From the NCBI GenBank assembly GCA_018662225.1, contig JABJGO010000072.1, positions 1-64,000 on the forward strand: a stretch of 64,000 nucleotides of DNA, written 5' to 3'. The stretch is from Rhodospirillales bacterium. Its GTDB lineage: Bacteria > Pseudomonadota > Alphaproteobacteria > Rhodospirillales > Casp-alpha2. Below, piece by piece: positions 33,872 through 42,569 of the stretch (positions within the stretch are counted from its first letter, which is position 1; each line of letters starts with the position of its first letter). The position numbers and the translations under genes were made by a program. The notes below the pieces were generated by a model. That model searched no databases. It saw only the letters and a list, made by a program, of their open reading frames with translations, and was not told the DNA's origin.

Positions 33872-35056
33872 GAGCGACCATTCCAATGCCTGATCGTTAT
33901 ACAGTGTTGCTAACATCGATAATGCGGGCTCACTTATATCGGCCTCACTTATATCAGACAGTCCAAAGGCCTGCTCGCTGCACATACAATCCACCAACGC
34001 GCTCAGCGAGTTGTCCATACGGACAGCCTTCCCGCCATAGCCCACATAGAAATCACCGTTGGTCGCACCAACAATAACTAACTTTACATAAGCTGGCTTA
34101 ATCAACTGGCGACCGGTTTCCATATGCGCCCTCAACGTATCCACTGACAGGATGTCATCGCGTTCGCCTAAATCAGCTATGTCTTCATTGGAAGACCCTG
34201 CGAAGAACTCGGTTAGCCACTGCGCAAAGTGCCCGCCATTGACGTTTCCACTCAGCAGCGTTTGGAAATTCTGAACCGCCTCTGAAGACACCGTAAACCC
34301 AGTATCATCCATTCCCAGACTTGCGGCGCCATAAGGCTGGTCCAATGCATCAAACTCACTGAGATATTGTCCGTAACCCATAAATAAATCAGATAACTTC
34401 GGCCCCAGAAAACCGACAGAGTACGTGAGGGAACTTTCCAGCGTCACGCCCGCATGGGCAAATCGCGGGGGAATATAAATCACATCACCACAGGAGACTG
34501 TTACAGTATCGCCTACAAAATCATCGCGCAGAACTTTCAGATCGAGACCATCCACATAGATTTCCTGCTCAGGTGACAATGGCGCATTCGCCACCGTCCA
34601 CTGACGTTGCCCTGCCCCCTGCACCAGAAAGACATGATAGCTATCCATGTGGGGGCCCACGGTGCCACCGGGCGTGGCGTAGCTCACCATAATGTCATCC
34701 AGCAACCACCGGGGGGAGAAATCAAAACACCGCAACAATGCGGCTGTTTCGGGATGGTACTGCTCCACATTCTGAACCAGCAGACTCCACTTCTCAGGGG
34801 GCTGGGTTTGAAAATCTTCCTCATCAAATGGGCCAAACTGACAGCCCCATGTGCTTTGCTCATCTGGCGTATTCACCAGACGGGACCGCACGCCATCTTC
34901 ACCGGCCAGTGCAGCCAGCTCATCAGCCTCGATGAGTCCCTGCATCACCGAAACAGGAACGGCACCACGCACCACGAACGGCAGCCGGCCCCAATAGCGG
35001 GTGTAAAAAACCGATGGTGGAGGCATGGAATCAAGGATGGCTAGAGCGTTATTCAT
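33869..35056 (-). CDS. roxA: RoxA/YcfD-like ribosomal protein hydroxylase (JmjC/cupin-4 oxygenase)
   Basis: 2-Oxoglutarate/Fe(II) oxygenase of the ribosomal-oxygenase family; the E. coli relative hydroxylates an arginine in ribosomal protein uL16. The 395-residue protein has the cupin-4 JmjC core with the iron ligands H136-M-D138 (GTVGPHMDSYHVFLVQGAGQ) and H200 (YIPPRFAHAG), followed by the dimerisation and winged-helix-like C-terminal regions. N-terminal FYTRYWGRLPFVVRGA fits the family start. It is five bases downstream of the AMIN/TPR gene at the end of the motor operon, an unusual location. Its stop codon is at the edge of repeat copy B. Confidence 0.88.
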   Translation of the reverse strand: MNNALAILDSMPPPSVFYTRYWGRLPFVVRGAVPVSVMQGLIEADELAALAGEDGVRSRLVNTPDEQSTWGCQFGPFDEEDFQTQPPEKWSLLVQNVEQYHPETAALLRCFDFSPRWLLDDIMVSYATPGGTVGPHMDSYHVFLVQGAGQRQWTVANAPLSPEQEIYVDGLDLKVLRDDFVGDTVTVSCGDVIYIPPRFAHAGVTLESSLTYSVGFLGPKLSDLFMGYGQYLSEFDALDQPYGAASLGMDDTGFTVSSEAVQNFQTLLSGNVNGGHFAQWLTEFFAGSSNEDIADLGERDDILSVDTLRAHMETGRQLIKPAYVKLVIVGATNGDFYVGYGGKAVRMDNSLSALVDCMCSEQAFGLSDISEADISEPALSMLATLYNDQALEWSL

Positions 35057-35061
35057 GCAGA

Positions 35062-38000
35062 TTAATTCATCTGGCTCAGATTTTCGGTTGCAAGGCGCTC
35101 TTTGTAGGCAGCCATGAAGGTCTGGAAATTTTCAGCTACTCTGACTTTCGATGGAATCGATTCTTGTGAAATCAGGCCGAATTGCTCGGGGGTCGCAATC
35201 AACACGAAAGCATCTTTTAAATCGGTCGCGTACATAGCGGCGCCGTATTTCTCGCGCAATACCCCCAGCCCCCTGTCATTGCCGCTCAGGGTCAATGCAA
35301 TTGCGTAGTTCAGGATATTGAGGGCCTGTTCAGGATCGAGCGGCTCATCGTTTGGTGCTGCATCAATACGGATGATCTTGCGCAATGACTGTGCCGCTCG
35401 CGGCCAGTCCTTGCTGCTCCAGTATGATTCTGCCCGTAGTTGCTCAGCCTGACGGGACTCATCTTCTTCCAGCAACAGTAGCGCGCCCATGCTCTCGCCA
35501 ACCCCCATCATGGCACGGGAACGCAACTGTACACGTTGGACCGCCAGCGCCGGTGGCAAGTCCTCACCTTCTGATCCATCTAGTGCTTTGAGGGCACCAG
35601 CATAGTCCTTAGCCAACATCCGTACGATGGCAAGCTGTGCCCCCACACGAGCCTTATCAACCCCTTGTAGGCGGAATTTTATCTGCCCGTCCAATAACGC
35701 AGCGGCTTCAGTCAGCAAATCAACCTTAACCAAACGGTCTGACAGTTTGCGAATCATCTGATCACCCAGTTCGCCTACTGGTGTCAGTTCCTTGAACTCT
35801 TCATACAATGCAATAGCGGTAACTGGCGGCATCCGATCAGCACCGTCCTGAAGATACAAATAGGAGAATGTGTCTGACATGCGTTGGGTAACCTGTTCGG
35901 CTCCTTCGCGTTCACGGAAGTACGTCGCCGCCTGACGCAGAGTACTCAACCCCTGTCGGAAACCGCCTTGTGACAGGTATAGGTCACCCAGTCGTCTCAG
36001 CAGATCAAATTCGAATTGACCGCCGCGCCAGGCGAACCTGAGTTTCTCAAGCGAATTGATCGTCGTCATGATGTTGGCGCGTTCCATTTCCAGCAAAAGC
36101 TCGGCTCTCGCCACACTGGCAAAGATACGGCTAGGTCGGTCCACGCCGGCGATGGCCAATTCGAAATTGCCCACAGCCGCTTCAAAATCACCGGCGACTT
36201 CATCTTTTAAACCGGACAGATATAACCACTTAGAGCGTTCCTTCGGAAAAAGATCCTCGGCGCTCAGATTTTCTGAAAATTCCTGTGCACGATCAGCATC
36301 ACCCACCCGGATGGTTGCTTCGATAACATGAAGAGCCAATGGAATACGCAAGGCCCGTGGATAAGCATCAGGGATGCGCGCGGTAGAACGAATGCCGCGC
36401 ATCACATCAGCATCTTCGTTGCCCGCTGAAAATTCCACCATGGATCGCCAAAAATGGCCTTCGTCACTGTTATCCAATTGCGATCCTTTGAGATCGATCC
36501 GCGCGTCCGTAAACCGATGCATCAGAAAGTTTGCGATGCCTCGATAAAGCCGATAGTCGGCTTGTTTTTTTGCCGTTGGCACTTCATCAGCCAGAACACG
36601 GAGGACGCCCAACGCCTCAGCCGAATAACCGTGGGCCAGGAAGAACCGAACAAGATCGATCCGCTTTTCTGCTCGCTTGGTACGGCTTGGCGCCACAGCG
36701 ATCGCACGCTCTATGGCCTGACGTTCTTCACTAAAAAACCTCATAGACACATCCCGCAATGGCTCGAAGTCAACAATGCGGGACATGGGGCGATCAGAAT
36801 CAGATTGCGCGCGTGCCATGTCCAAATCTGTGGTTGGTGAAATATGTAGAACACGCGTGCTGGTAATGCCGATTCCTTGGCGGACAGGGCGGACGCGCAA
36901 ACTATCAATACGCGGCTCAATCACGACGCCCTGGCTGGATGGGCGAATACGAAACTGCGGATACTCATACAGGTTTGTGACGCCGTATCCCAAGGGAAGA
37001 ACAGGGACCACGATAAAATATTCACCCATTTCCGGATCAACCAACGGAACCGCCTTGCCCGGTTCGGGGACCGGCAGGAATACCCTTGCCCCAACCGGGG
37101 AATCCGGTTGCGACGCCGCCGCTACCGGTGACAAGGTTGTCAGACCTTGCTCAGTAAATTCCAAAATCCAGGCAAGGCCCTCACGTTTTGGAATCGGGTT
37201 AACGCCACGTTTGGTGATAGCGCGTAACACCGTTGCCGCCGGGTGCGGCAATTGCCTTAACGCAAGGAGTTGATCACCAGCGATTTCTTGCATAGCCGCC
37301 ACATCGACGACCGAAGGCTTGTCAAATACAATCCACAACGCACCGCCGCGACGAAAGACAGCTGCCGCCACGGGTTCAGTCCAATTAAATTGCAACGTAA
37401 AACCGTTATCGCTACCGCTAGCACGGCTGGTACCGTTTGCGACGCCGACACTATCAACCAGTGCTGCATTCTGGCCGGTTGTGCCACTGATGGTAAGGTC
37501 GGTGGGCTGGGTATCTGAACTTTCGCCTGTCGCCACAGACTGTAACGCTACAGTGGCCTCAGGCTCTAGTGTGGTGGTCGTCGTCTGAGTTTCTGCTGTT
37601 TGTATAGCCTCCTGTGTCTCCTGTGCAACTGCTGGAGCCGACTCTGTGGTCTGTTCTGGTACGGGCGGCTCAGTCGCGGCGGCAATTAGTTCAGAGGCTA
37701 TTGTTGAAGAGGCAACATCTGGCAGCACGCCCGGCGTACTGTCATCAGACGGGAACACGATATCAACAACAACTTTGGACCCAGCATAAAAATCCTTGAT
37801 CTCAGCGCCTTCGGCTATGGCAAGACTGACCACAGTATTTTTTTCTGTTACCTGATGACGGGCTTGCCCCACGACGGCGGGCCGAACTTGCGCCAAACGA
37901 CTCACATCCATACCCACCGGCTGGTCAAACGTGAAAGTCACCACATTGCCCTGTCGGTTCAACTTGTAGGGAACCTGGTTTTCCCAATCAAAAACGACCC

Positions 38001-38523
38001 GCAGCTTGTCTGCATGTAGTCCCGTTCTGACCCCCACTTGTGTCAGGGCGGACGTATCAACAGAGGACGCAGTAGAAACCGTCGACGTGATACTCGGCGC
38101 GGGGTCTGCTTGAGGATCAGTCGCCGTTGTAGCCTCTGCCACGGGTGCCTCACCCGTGAAGGGGCTGCCAATCAAGTCGATGACCACGGCGTTGCCAGCA
38201 GGAAAATGGATCAGCTCAAATGGCTTGGTCAGAGAAAGTGTCACTTGCTGCCCATTGGCATTTGCAGAAGTGGCCGTCACAAAGCCTGGTAAACCACTTG
38301 TGATGACAGAGAAGTCTGCTTCAACAGAACGATCAAATGACAGAATTAGCTGCTGGCCCGACAGATTGGCCTGATACCCCACAGGCGAGTTCCAAATAAA
38401 AGCCAAACGACTGCCTTGGGCGTTTGTCGCCACACGTACTTGGACAGGGTCAGCTTCTGCACGCGTTGATGTGATTCCAACCCCAAGTATCACTAAAATC
38501 ATCAACGGCCAAAACAGGCGCAT
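35062..38523 (-). CDS. Large periplasmic protein with AMIN-like repeats and TPR region, motor operon
   Basis: No named family recognised. The 1153-residue protein begins with a signal peptide (MRLFWPLMILVILGVGITST, cleavage near RAEA). Three beta-rich AMIN-like repeats can be aligned at about residues 25-118, 158-258 and 355-465: each has a [LF]xFxW start, a [VI]xFxFD[QKR]P-like strand and a closing V[VI][DI] strand. Linkers between repeats 2 and 3 are Thr/Glu/Ala-rich. From about residue 600 onward the sequence is helical with TPR-like units (for example SKWLYLSGLKDEVAGDFEAA). The start overlaps the motB stop by one base. AMIN domains bind cell wall, so a periplasmic scaffold near the stator is a plausible role, but this is inference. 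Confidence 0.75.
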   Translation of the reverse strand: MRLFWPLMILVILGVGITSTRAEADPVQVRVATNAQGSRLAFIWNSPVGYQANLSGQQLILSFDRSVEADFSVITSGLPGFVTATSANANGQQVTLSLTKPFELIHFPAGNAVVIDLIGSPFTGEAPVAEATTATDPQADPAPSITSTVSTASSVDTSALTQVGVRTGLHADKLRVVFDWENQVPYKLNRQGNVVTFTFDQPVGMDVSRLAQVRPAVVGQARHQVTEKNTVVSLAIAEGAEIKDFYAGSKVVVDIVFPSDDSTPGVLPDVASSTIASELIAAATEPPVPEQTTESAPAVAQETQEAIQTAETQTTTTTLEPEATVALQSVATGESSDTQPTDLTISGTTGQNAALVDSVGVANGTSRASGSDNGFTLQFNWTEPVAAAVFRRGGALWIVFDKPSVVDVAAMQEIAGDQLLALRQLPHPAATVLRAITKRGVNPIPKREGLAWILEFTEQGLTTLSPVAAASQPDSPVGARVFLPVPEPGKAVPLVDPEMGEYFIVVPVLPLGYGVTNLYEYPQFRIRPSSQGVVIEPRIDSLRVRPVRQGIGITSTRVLHISPTTDLDMARAQSDSDRPMSRIVDFEPLRDVSMRFFSEERQAIERAIAVAPSRTKRAEKRIDLVRFFLAHGYSAEALGVLRVLADEVPTAKKQADYRLYRGIANFLMHRFTDARIDLKGSQLDNSDEGHFWRSMVEFSAGNEDADVMRGIRSTARIPDAYPRALRIPLALHVIEATIRVGDADRAQEFSENLSAEDLFPKERSKWLYLSGLKDEVAGDFEAAVGNFELAIAGVDRPSRIFASVARAELLLEMERANIMTTINSLEKLRFAWRGGQFEFDLLRRLGDLYLSQGGFRQGLSTLRQAATYFREREGAEQVTQRMSDTFSYLYLQDGADRMPPVTAIALYEEFKELTPVGELGDQMIRKLSDRLVKVDLLTEAAALLDGQIKFRLQGVDKARVGAQLAIVRMLAKDYAGALKALDGSEGEDLPPALAVQRVQLRSRAMMGVGESMGALLLLEEDESRQAEQLRAESYWSSKDWPRAAQSLRKIIRIDAAPNDEPLDPEQALNILNYAIALTLSGNDRGLGVLREKYGAAMYATDLKDAFVLIATPEQFGLISQESIPSKVRVAENFQTFMAAYKERLATENLSQMN

Positions 38524-39272
38524 TACAGTTCCCCTCCAGTGGGGAAAATAACAATATCAACACGGCGTGCCATGGTGGCACGTTCATCTTCTGGCAGGTC
38601 CGGCAATTCATCATACCGGCTGTCAGAAAAGCCATATGCTGCGATATCCTGATTTACACCGGATTGACGCAACAAATTACTAACAGCGGTGGCTCTGGCA
38701 ATTGATAACTCCCAATTGGACGTAAAGATAGCGCTATTGGGCGGGACCGGGTCAGAGTGGCCGTTTACACCGATTTGGTTGGCCACATTTCGTAAAACTC
38801 CACTCAATTTGAACACGGCATCCCAGGCATTTTCGGTCAAAACGGCACCCGATTCTTCAAACAAGGCATCACTGGGCAAAGCGACCACCAGCCTGTCATC
38901 CAGTCGAAGGACGCGGCTGCCACCTAGAACTTCGTCATTCGACAACAGCTCAGTCATCACGCCGGACAAATAATCTATATCTGTTGCATTCTCACGCAGG
39001 ACCGTGGAGATATTGAATTCTGATGATTTAAGGACAGGTTCTTCTTCTATGATGGTCGGACTTAAAGAGCGCGAGAGCGTATCTGTGATCTCGTTCCAGT
39101 TGTCCAGATTCATATCTGACATCGAAAACAGCAGCACGAAAAATGTCAGCATCAATGAGATCAGATCCGAGAAAATAATCATCCAGGACTTGCTGATTGT
39201 ACCCTCTGGGGTCTCAAATTCCTGAGGCGATGGAGAGCGCACGACGGTGCGACGACGACGGCGCGGGCTCAT
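38523..39272 (-). CDS. motB: Flagellar motor stator protein MotB-like
   Basis: Stator subunit that conducts ions and anchors to peptidoglycan. The 249-residue protein has a basic N-terminus (SPRRRRRTVVR), one membrane helix SWMIIFSDLISLMLTFFVLL with the proton-binding aspartate at D36, and an OmpA-type C-terminal domain with INGHSD-like GVNGHSDPVPPNS, NWELSIARATAVSNLLRQSG and ARRVDIVI. It overlaps the second MotB-like gene upstream by four bases and the AMIN/TPR gene by one. No motA is in the window, so its partner is encoded elsewhere. Confidence 0.85.
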   Translation of the reverse strand: MSPRRRRRTVVRSPSPQEFETPEGTISKSWMIIFSDLISLMLTFFVLLFSMSDMNLDNWNEITDTLSRSLSPTIIEEEPVLKSSEFNISTVLRENATDIDYLSGVMTELLSNDEVLGGSRVLRLDDRLVVALPSDALFEESGAVLTENAWDAVFKLSGVLRNVANQIGVNGHSDPVPPNSAIFTSNWELSIARATAVSNLLRQSGVNQDIAAYGFSDSRYDELPDLPEDERATMARRVDIVIFPTGGEL

Positions 39273-40081
39273 TCTACCTCTCCTTCAGGGTTCAACGAGG
39301 TAGGCGTGTCCGCATCAGGAACCGATTGGATCAGGTTACCTGCCGCACTAGGGAGAAGGTCGGGCTGTGCGACTTCCGAATCGTCATAGATGAGTTCTTC
39401 ACCGATGGGCAGATCGAACTGGAGACGAGCAGCGGATTCCTCGCGCACATAAAAATAGAGGGAAACATCAGTTGGCTTGCCGGGGATAATACCCACAGAG
39501 ACCGCATGCGGTGGCGCGCCACGCTCAATAACCTTTCGGGCAAACGCGCCAGCCCGTGCCAACTCTAGAGTCTGGATCACCGGTAGATTATTATCGTCCG
39601 ACAAGGGGCTACCAATCAAAAAAGCCATTTCAAACCGAAACCCGGGTGGGTTGGCGCTTAGCGAACCCATGGTACGATCGAGCAGATTTGTACGAATGCT
39701 CCTGACTTCAGCCTTGCCGTCTTCGAACAATTCATGGGCTTGGAAATCAACGCGCATTACCCGGCCGGGCTGCACCACTTCAATACGATCAATGGCAATG
39801 GATGTGGAAAAAACACCTGTTATGTGTTGCTGGAAGGCATCAGGTGACAAGACCTCGCCCTGGTTTGATGAGAAATCTGTAGGATCGGTGACGGGGCCGA
39901 CGAGGTCTGCAAATGTCGAGGTCAGGCTATCCATGACCTCTTTCGATTTGGTTTCTTCAATGGTTGAGATGCTCACCAGAATGATGAAGAAGGCGAGCAC
40001 AAGGAGGAATAGACCCAAAAACAGGGTTACAGTACTCGTGCCACCCGCGCGGGTGGCGTGAACGGAGTCAAAATCGTCCAT
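39269..40081 (-). CDS. MotB-like membrane protein with degenerate OmpA domain and no channel aspartate
   Basis: A 270-residue protein with one N-terminal membrane helix (TVTLFLGLFLLVLAFFIILV) that lacks the acidic residue required for ion conduction. The periplasmic part keeps an OmpA-like pattern: RVMRVDFQAHELFEDGKAEV, then ELARAGAFARKVIERGAPPH AVSVG in the place of the usual SxxRAxxVxxYL helix, but the peptidoglycan-binding NGHTD and R-R-V motifs are not evident. It overlaps motB by four bases. It could be an accessory stator subunit or a motor-spacer protein. Assignment is by pattern and context. Confidence 0.65.
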   Translation of the reverse strand: MDDFDSVHATRAGGTSTVTLFLGLFLLVLAFFIILVSISTIEETKSKEVMDSLTSTFADLVGPVTDPTDFSSNQGEVLSPDAFQQHITGVFSTSIAIDRIEVVQPGRVMRVDFQAHELFEDGKAEVRSIRTNLLDRTMGSLSANPPGFRFEMAFLIGSPLSDDNNLPVIQTLELARAGAFARKVIERGAPPHAVSVGIIPGKPTDVSLYFYVREESAARLQFDLPIGEELIYDDSEVAQPDLLPSAAGNLIQSVPDADTPTSLNPEGEVE

Positions 40082-40104
40082 TTATGGTTGGCTTCCTGAA
40101 TTCC

Positions 40105-40767
40105 TCAGTCAAAACTGGCCAATAATGCGTCGATATCCTCCTGGCTTTGGGCCTTGTTTTCCAGTTGTGGCCCACTAAGCAGTTCTTCGTCTGTAGGTGC
40201 TTTATCCTCTACGCTTTCGGTCTCTGGTAAGGCAGACTTATAACGATCAATCTCAGTACCAAACGCCTCTACCAGCCTGTTGACCTTATCATCAATATCC
40301 TTCAGTGCGTTGACAACTTTTGTTATGCGCTGGCCTGTGATGTCCTGGAACCCGCACGCTTCAAAAATATTCGTCGTGGACTCCATTAGTTTGTCGGCAA
40401 CCTCAGGCGAAACTTCATCGACAACGCCTTCGATAATTTCGGCATAGTCCATGATACGGTTGGTGGCTTCTGCAGTTGCATTAACAATGGCATCCAGTTC
40501 ATCCGTAGCCGTGGGGATGTAATCATCCGTCACCTCATCGGGGCGTAACGCGGCAATATCAAGTTTGGCGGAATCAATAAATGCCGCCAAAGATTCCAAT
40601 TCCAGATAAAGTTGAATATCCGTTGCCGTCAGTTCGCCCTGCATGGAGCCCATGATGGATTCCACAACTTCCTTGATATCATCTACAGCAACAGTGCCAC
40701 CGTTGCTTTGGCGAATATCGTCAAGGCGCTCATCAAGTTCATGATTTATAGCGATATCAGTGGTCAA
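40105..40767 (-). CDS. cheZ: CheY-P phosphatase CheZ (second copy)
   Basis: CheZ-like phosphatase of 220 residues. The active-site motif ACGFQDITGQRITKV has D142 and Q146 at the catalytic positions, preceded by DELDAIVNATAEATNRIMDY. The C-terminal CheY-binding tail is SQEDIDALLASFD. Relative to the first copy at 10699 it has an about 35-residue longer N-terminus. It lies 32 bases downstream of cheY and upstream of the motB-like genes, so it is the copy most likely to serve this CheY. Confidence 0.87.
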   Translation of the reverse strand: MTTDIAINHELDERLDDIRQSNGGTVAVDDIKEVVESIMGSMQGELTATDIQLYLELESLAAFIDSAKLDIAALRPDEVTDDYIPTATDELDAIVNATAEATNRIMDYAEIIEGVVDEVSPEVADKLMESTTNIFEACGFQDITGQRITKVVNALKDIDDKVNRLVEAFGTEIDRYKSALPETESVEDKAPTDEELLSGPQLENKAQSQEDIDALLASFD

Positions 40768-40799
40768 GTCTCGACCTCGGCTAAGCTGGATGTCGGCCC

Positions 40800-41186
40800 C
40801 TAAAACTCACCTAAAACACTGGTCAGTTTGGTTTTCAGGGTTTCAGCATTGAATGGTTTAACAATGTAGTTGGAGACACCGGCTTCCTTAGCCGCAATGA
40901 CGTTTTCAGTCTTGCTTTCCGCCGTAATCATAACGAATGGAATGTGTTTCAGGTTATCGTCAGCTCGCACCAGGCGCAGCAACTCAATACCGGTCATGGG
41001 TTCCATGTTCCAGTCAGAAATAACGAGGCCAATGTTATTACTTTTGAGCACGTCTAACGCCATTGTGCCGTCAGTTGCATCATGGATATTAACGAAATTC
41101 AATTGGCGAAGTAGATTTCGCAGAATTTGCAACATTGTCTTGTAATCGTCCACAATCAGGACGTTCATGCTCATGTCGACGGCCAT
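40800..41186 (-). CDS. cheY: Chemotaxis response regulator CheY
   Basis: Single-domain receiver that binds FliM when phosphorylated. The 128-residue protein shows the acidic pair in NVLIVDDYKTM (D13, D14), the phospho-acceptor D58 in LVISDWNMEPMTG, the conserved Thr in PFVMITAES and Lys in NYIVKPFNAETL. The W after the phospho-Asp and the FNAETLK end are CheY-like. The ATG at 41186 has GGAG upstream. It is encoded between motE and cheZ, in the same run as fliM. Confidence 0.94.
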   Translation of the reverse strand: MAVDMSMNVLIVDDYKTMLQILRNLLRQLNFVNIHDATDGTMALDVLKSNNIGLVISDWNMEPMTGIELLRLVRADDNLKHIPFVMITAESKTENVIAAKEAGVSNYIVKPFNAETLKTKLTSVLGEF

Positions 41187-41305
41187 AGTTCACTCCATTC
41201 CTTGGAAACGTGCTCGAATCATAATCATATATTTGTGCATGTCACTCAAATTACAACATAAAACTTCGCTATTGCAGGTCAGAAACAAAAAAAATGGATG
41301 GCGCC

Positions 41306-42040
41306 TTATTGTCCGAGGGCCGCCCCCGCCTCGGGAATGTTTCTGAGACGTGACAACTCAACTGTCACATCGCGCGCTTTTAAAGGATTCATACTGGCCA
41401 TAACAACGGCTAGTTTGCGTTCCTTCATGCGTTCCGCGACCAGCAAAAGTGTATCCATTTCAAGCTCTTCGAAAATTCGAGCCGCATCCTTGGGCTTCAT
41501 GTTCTCGTAAATCTTCACAAGGCTACTGACTTTTCCTAACTGCTGCTCATCATACGTTTTGATAAGACCCTCAATTGTGGCCTTGAACGCTCGCATCTGT
41601 TTGATTTTATTATCGATTCGATCTTCCGCAGCCTGAAGCATGCCCGTCCGCTGATCCAACTCCAGACTTTGCCGATCCAACTCGTCCCGACGCGCCGACA
41701 GCAATTGCAGCAGTTCAATTTCTTCCTGCGTCAATAACGTGGGGTCCTGATTGACCAATCGCTCGGCTTCAGCATCAATTTGGTTTTCGTCCAGGCTAAA
41801 CGGATCAAAATCGTCACCTGCCAACTCGCCATCTTCGTTGAGTACGGTATCACCGCCCCCCCCAAGTGCCTGTGGGTCCTCGGGATTCTCGGTTTGTGCC
41901 GCAGCACCAGCCACAGTGACGGTATCATTTGTTAAACCTTCGATACCGTCCCATACATCGGAGACCTTTACCGTCAACATTAAGACAAGGGCAAAGATCG
42001 TAATTGGTAAAAATCGAATTTTGAAAAATGATTTAAACAT
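41306..42040 (-). CDS. motE: MotE-like flagellar motor chaperone
   Basis: A 244-residue protein with an N-terminal membrane anchor (LPITIFALVLMLTVKVSDVW), an acidic disordered segment (about residues 45-90), a coiled coil (about 95-165, QEEIELLQLLSARRDELDRQ) and a C-terminal helical MgtE-N-like domain with SSLVKIYENMKPKDAARIFE and ARDVTVELSRL. This layout matches MotE, a periplasmic chaperone for stator-associated MotC in rhizobia, and related proteins near fliM in Rhodospirillales. It is 12 bases downstream of the DUF6468-like gene. Confidence 0.8.
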   Translation of the reverse strand: MFKSFFKIRFLPITIFALVLMLTVKVSDVWDGIEGLTNDTVTVAGAAAQTENPEDPQALGGGGDTVLNEDGELAGDDFDPFSLDENQIDAEAERLVNQDPTLLTQEEIELLQLLSARRDELDRQSLELDQRTGMLQAAEDRIDNKIKQMRAFKATIEGLIKTYDEQQLGKVSSLVKIYENMKPKDAARIFEELEMDTLLLVAERMKERKLAVVMASMNPLKARDVTVELSRLRNIPEAGAALGQ

Positions 42041-42052
42041 TTAATCTGACCA

Positions 42053-42556
42053 TCAATTTGTCGAGCGAATGGCTTTCAAGAGCTCTCGTTCCGCTTCAGA
42101 GCGAAGAGAGTTCTCACCATTTTCAGAGGGTTGCGGAGACGCCGTCAGGGGGGCACGTTTCGCGGTGGCGATTGGTGAAGCCGGTACGGTCTGGCCAGAT
42201 GACGGAGCCACCGCCTCGGCCGTGTCAGGTGCCGGTGGAGCATCGGGTCGAGAAAGACGAATCATATCTTCCAGACGGTCCGCTGTTTTTTCACCGCGCT
42301 CCAGTAAAAATGCAAGATCGTCATGCAGGGCCTGGGCTGAGTCCAGTTTACGCTGCATGTTCTCGGCACTGGTTCTTAGCCCGCCCAAACTCTCGTCCGC
42401 CCGCCTAGTTGATTCTGTAAATGTCGCAGCAAGCTTTTCCAACTGGGCCTTGTCACGCCGCAGCATGCCCAAGCGACCATTCAGGCGCACGATATACGGT
42501 ATCATGACCACCAAAAGACCCAGAACAATTACATCAACAATCAATGAATAAGGCAC
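42053..42556 (-). CDS. DUF6468-like flagellar-operon membrane protein
   Basis: A 167-residue protein with one N-terminal membrane helix (YSLIVDVIVLGLLVVMIPYI) followed by a long coiled coil (about residues 28-100, RLGMLRRDKAQLEKLAATFT) and a Pro/Ala-rich disordered C-terminal part. The sequence and location between fliM and motE fit the DUF6468 family found in alphaproteobacterial flagellar operons. Its function is not established; a role next to the C ring or stator is inferred from conserved position. Confidence 0.75.
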   Translation of the reverse strand: MPYSLIVDVIVLGLLVVMIPYIVRLNGRLGMLRRDKAQLEKLAATFTESTRRADESLGGLRTSAENMQRKLDSAQALHDDLAFLLERGEKTADRLEDMIRLSRPDAPPAPDTAEAVAPSSGQTVPASPIATAKRAPLTASPQPSENGENSLRSEAERELLKAIRSTN

Positions 42557-42569
42557 AATCTTCTACTTT

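Noticed and set aside
39477-40061. 194-codon open frame antisense to the MotB-like gene
   Set aside because: The sense frame has a membrane helix, overlapping neighbours and family features; the antisense frame has none.
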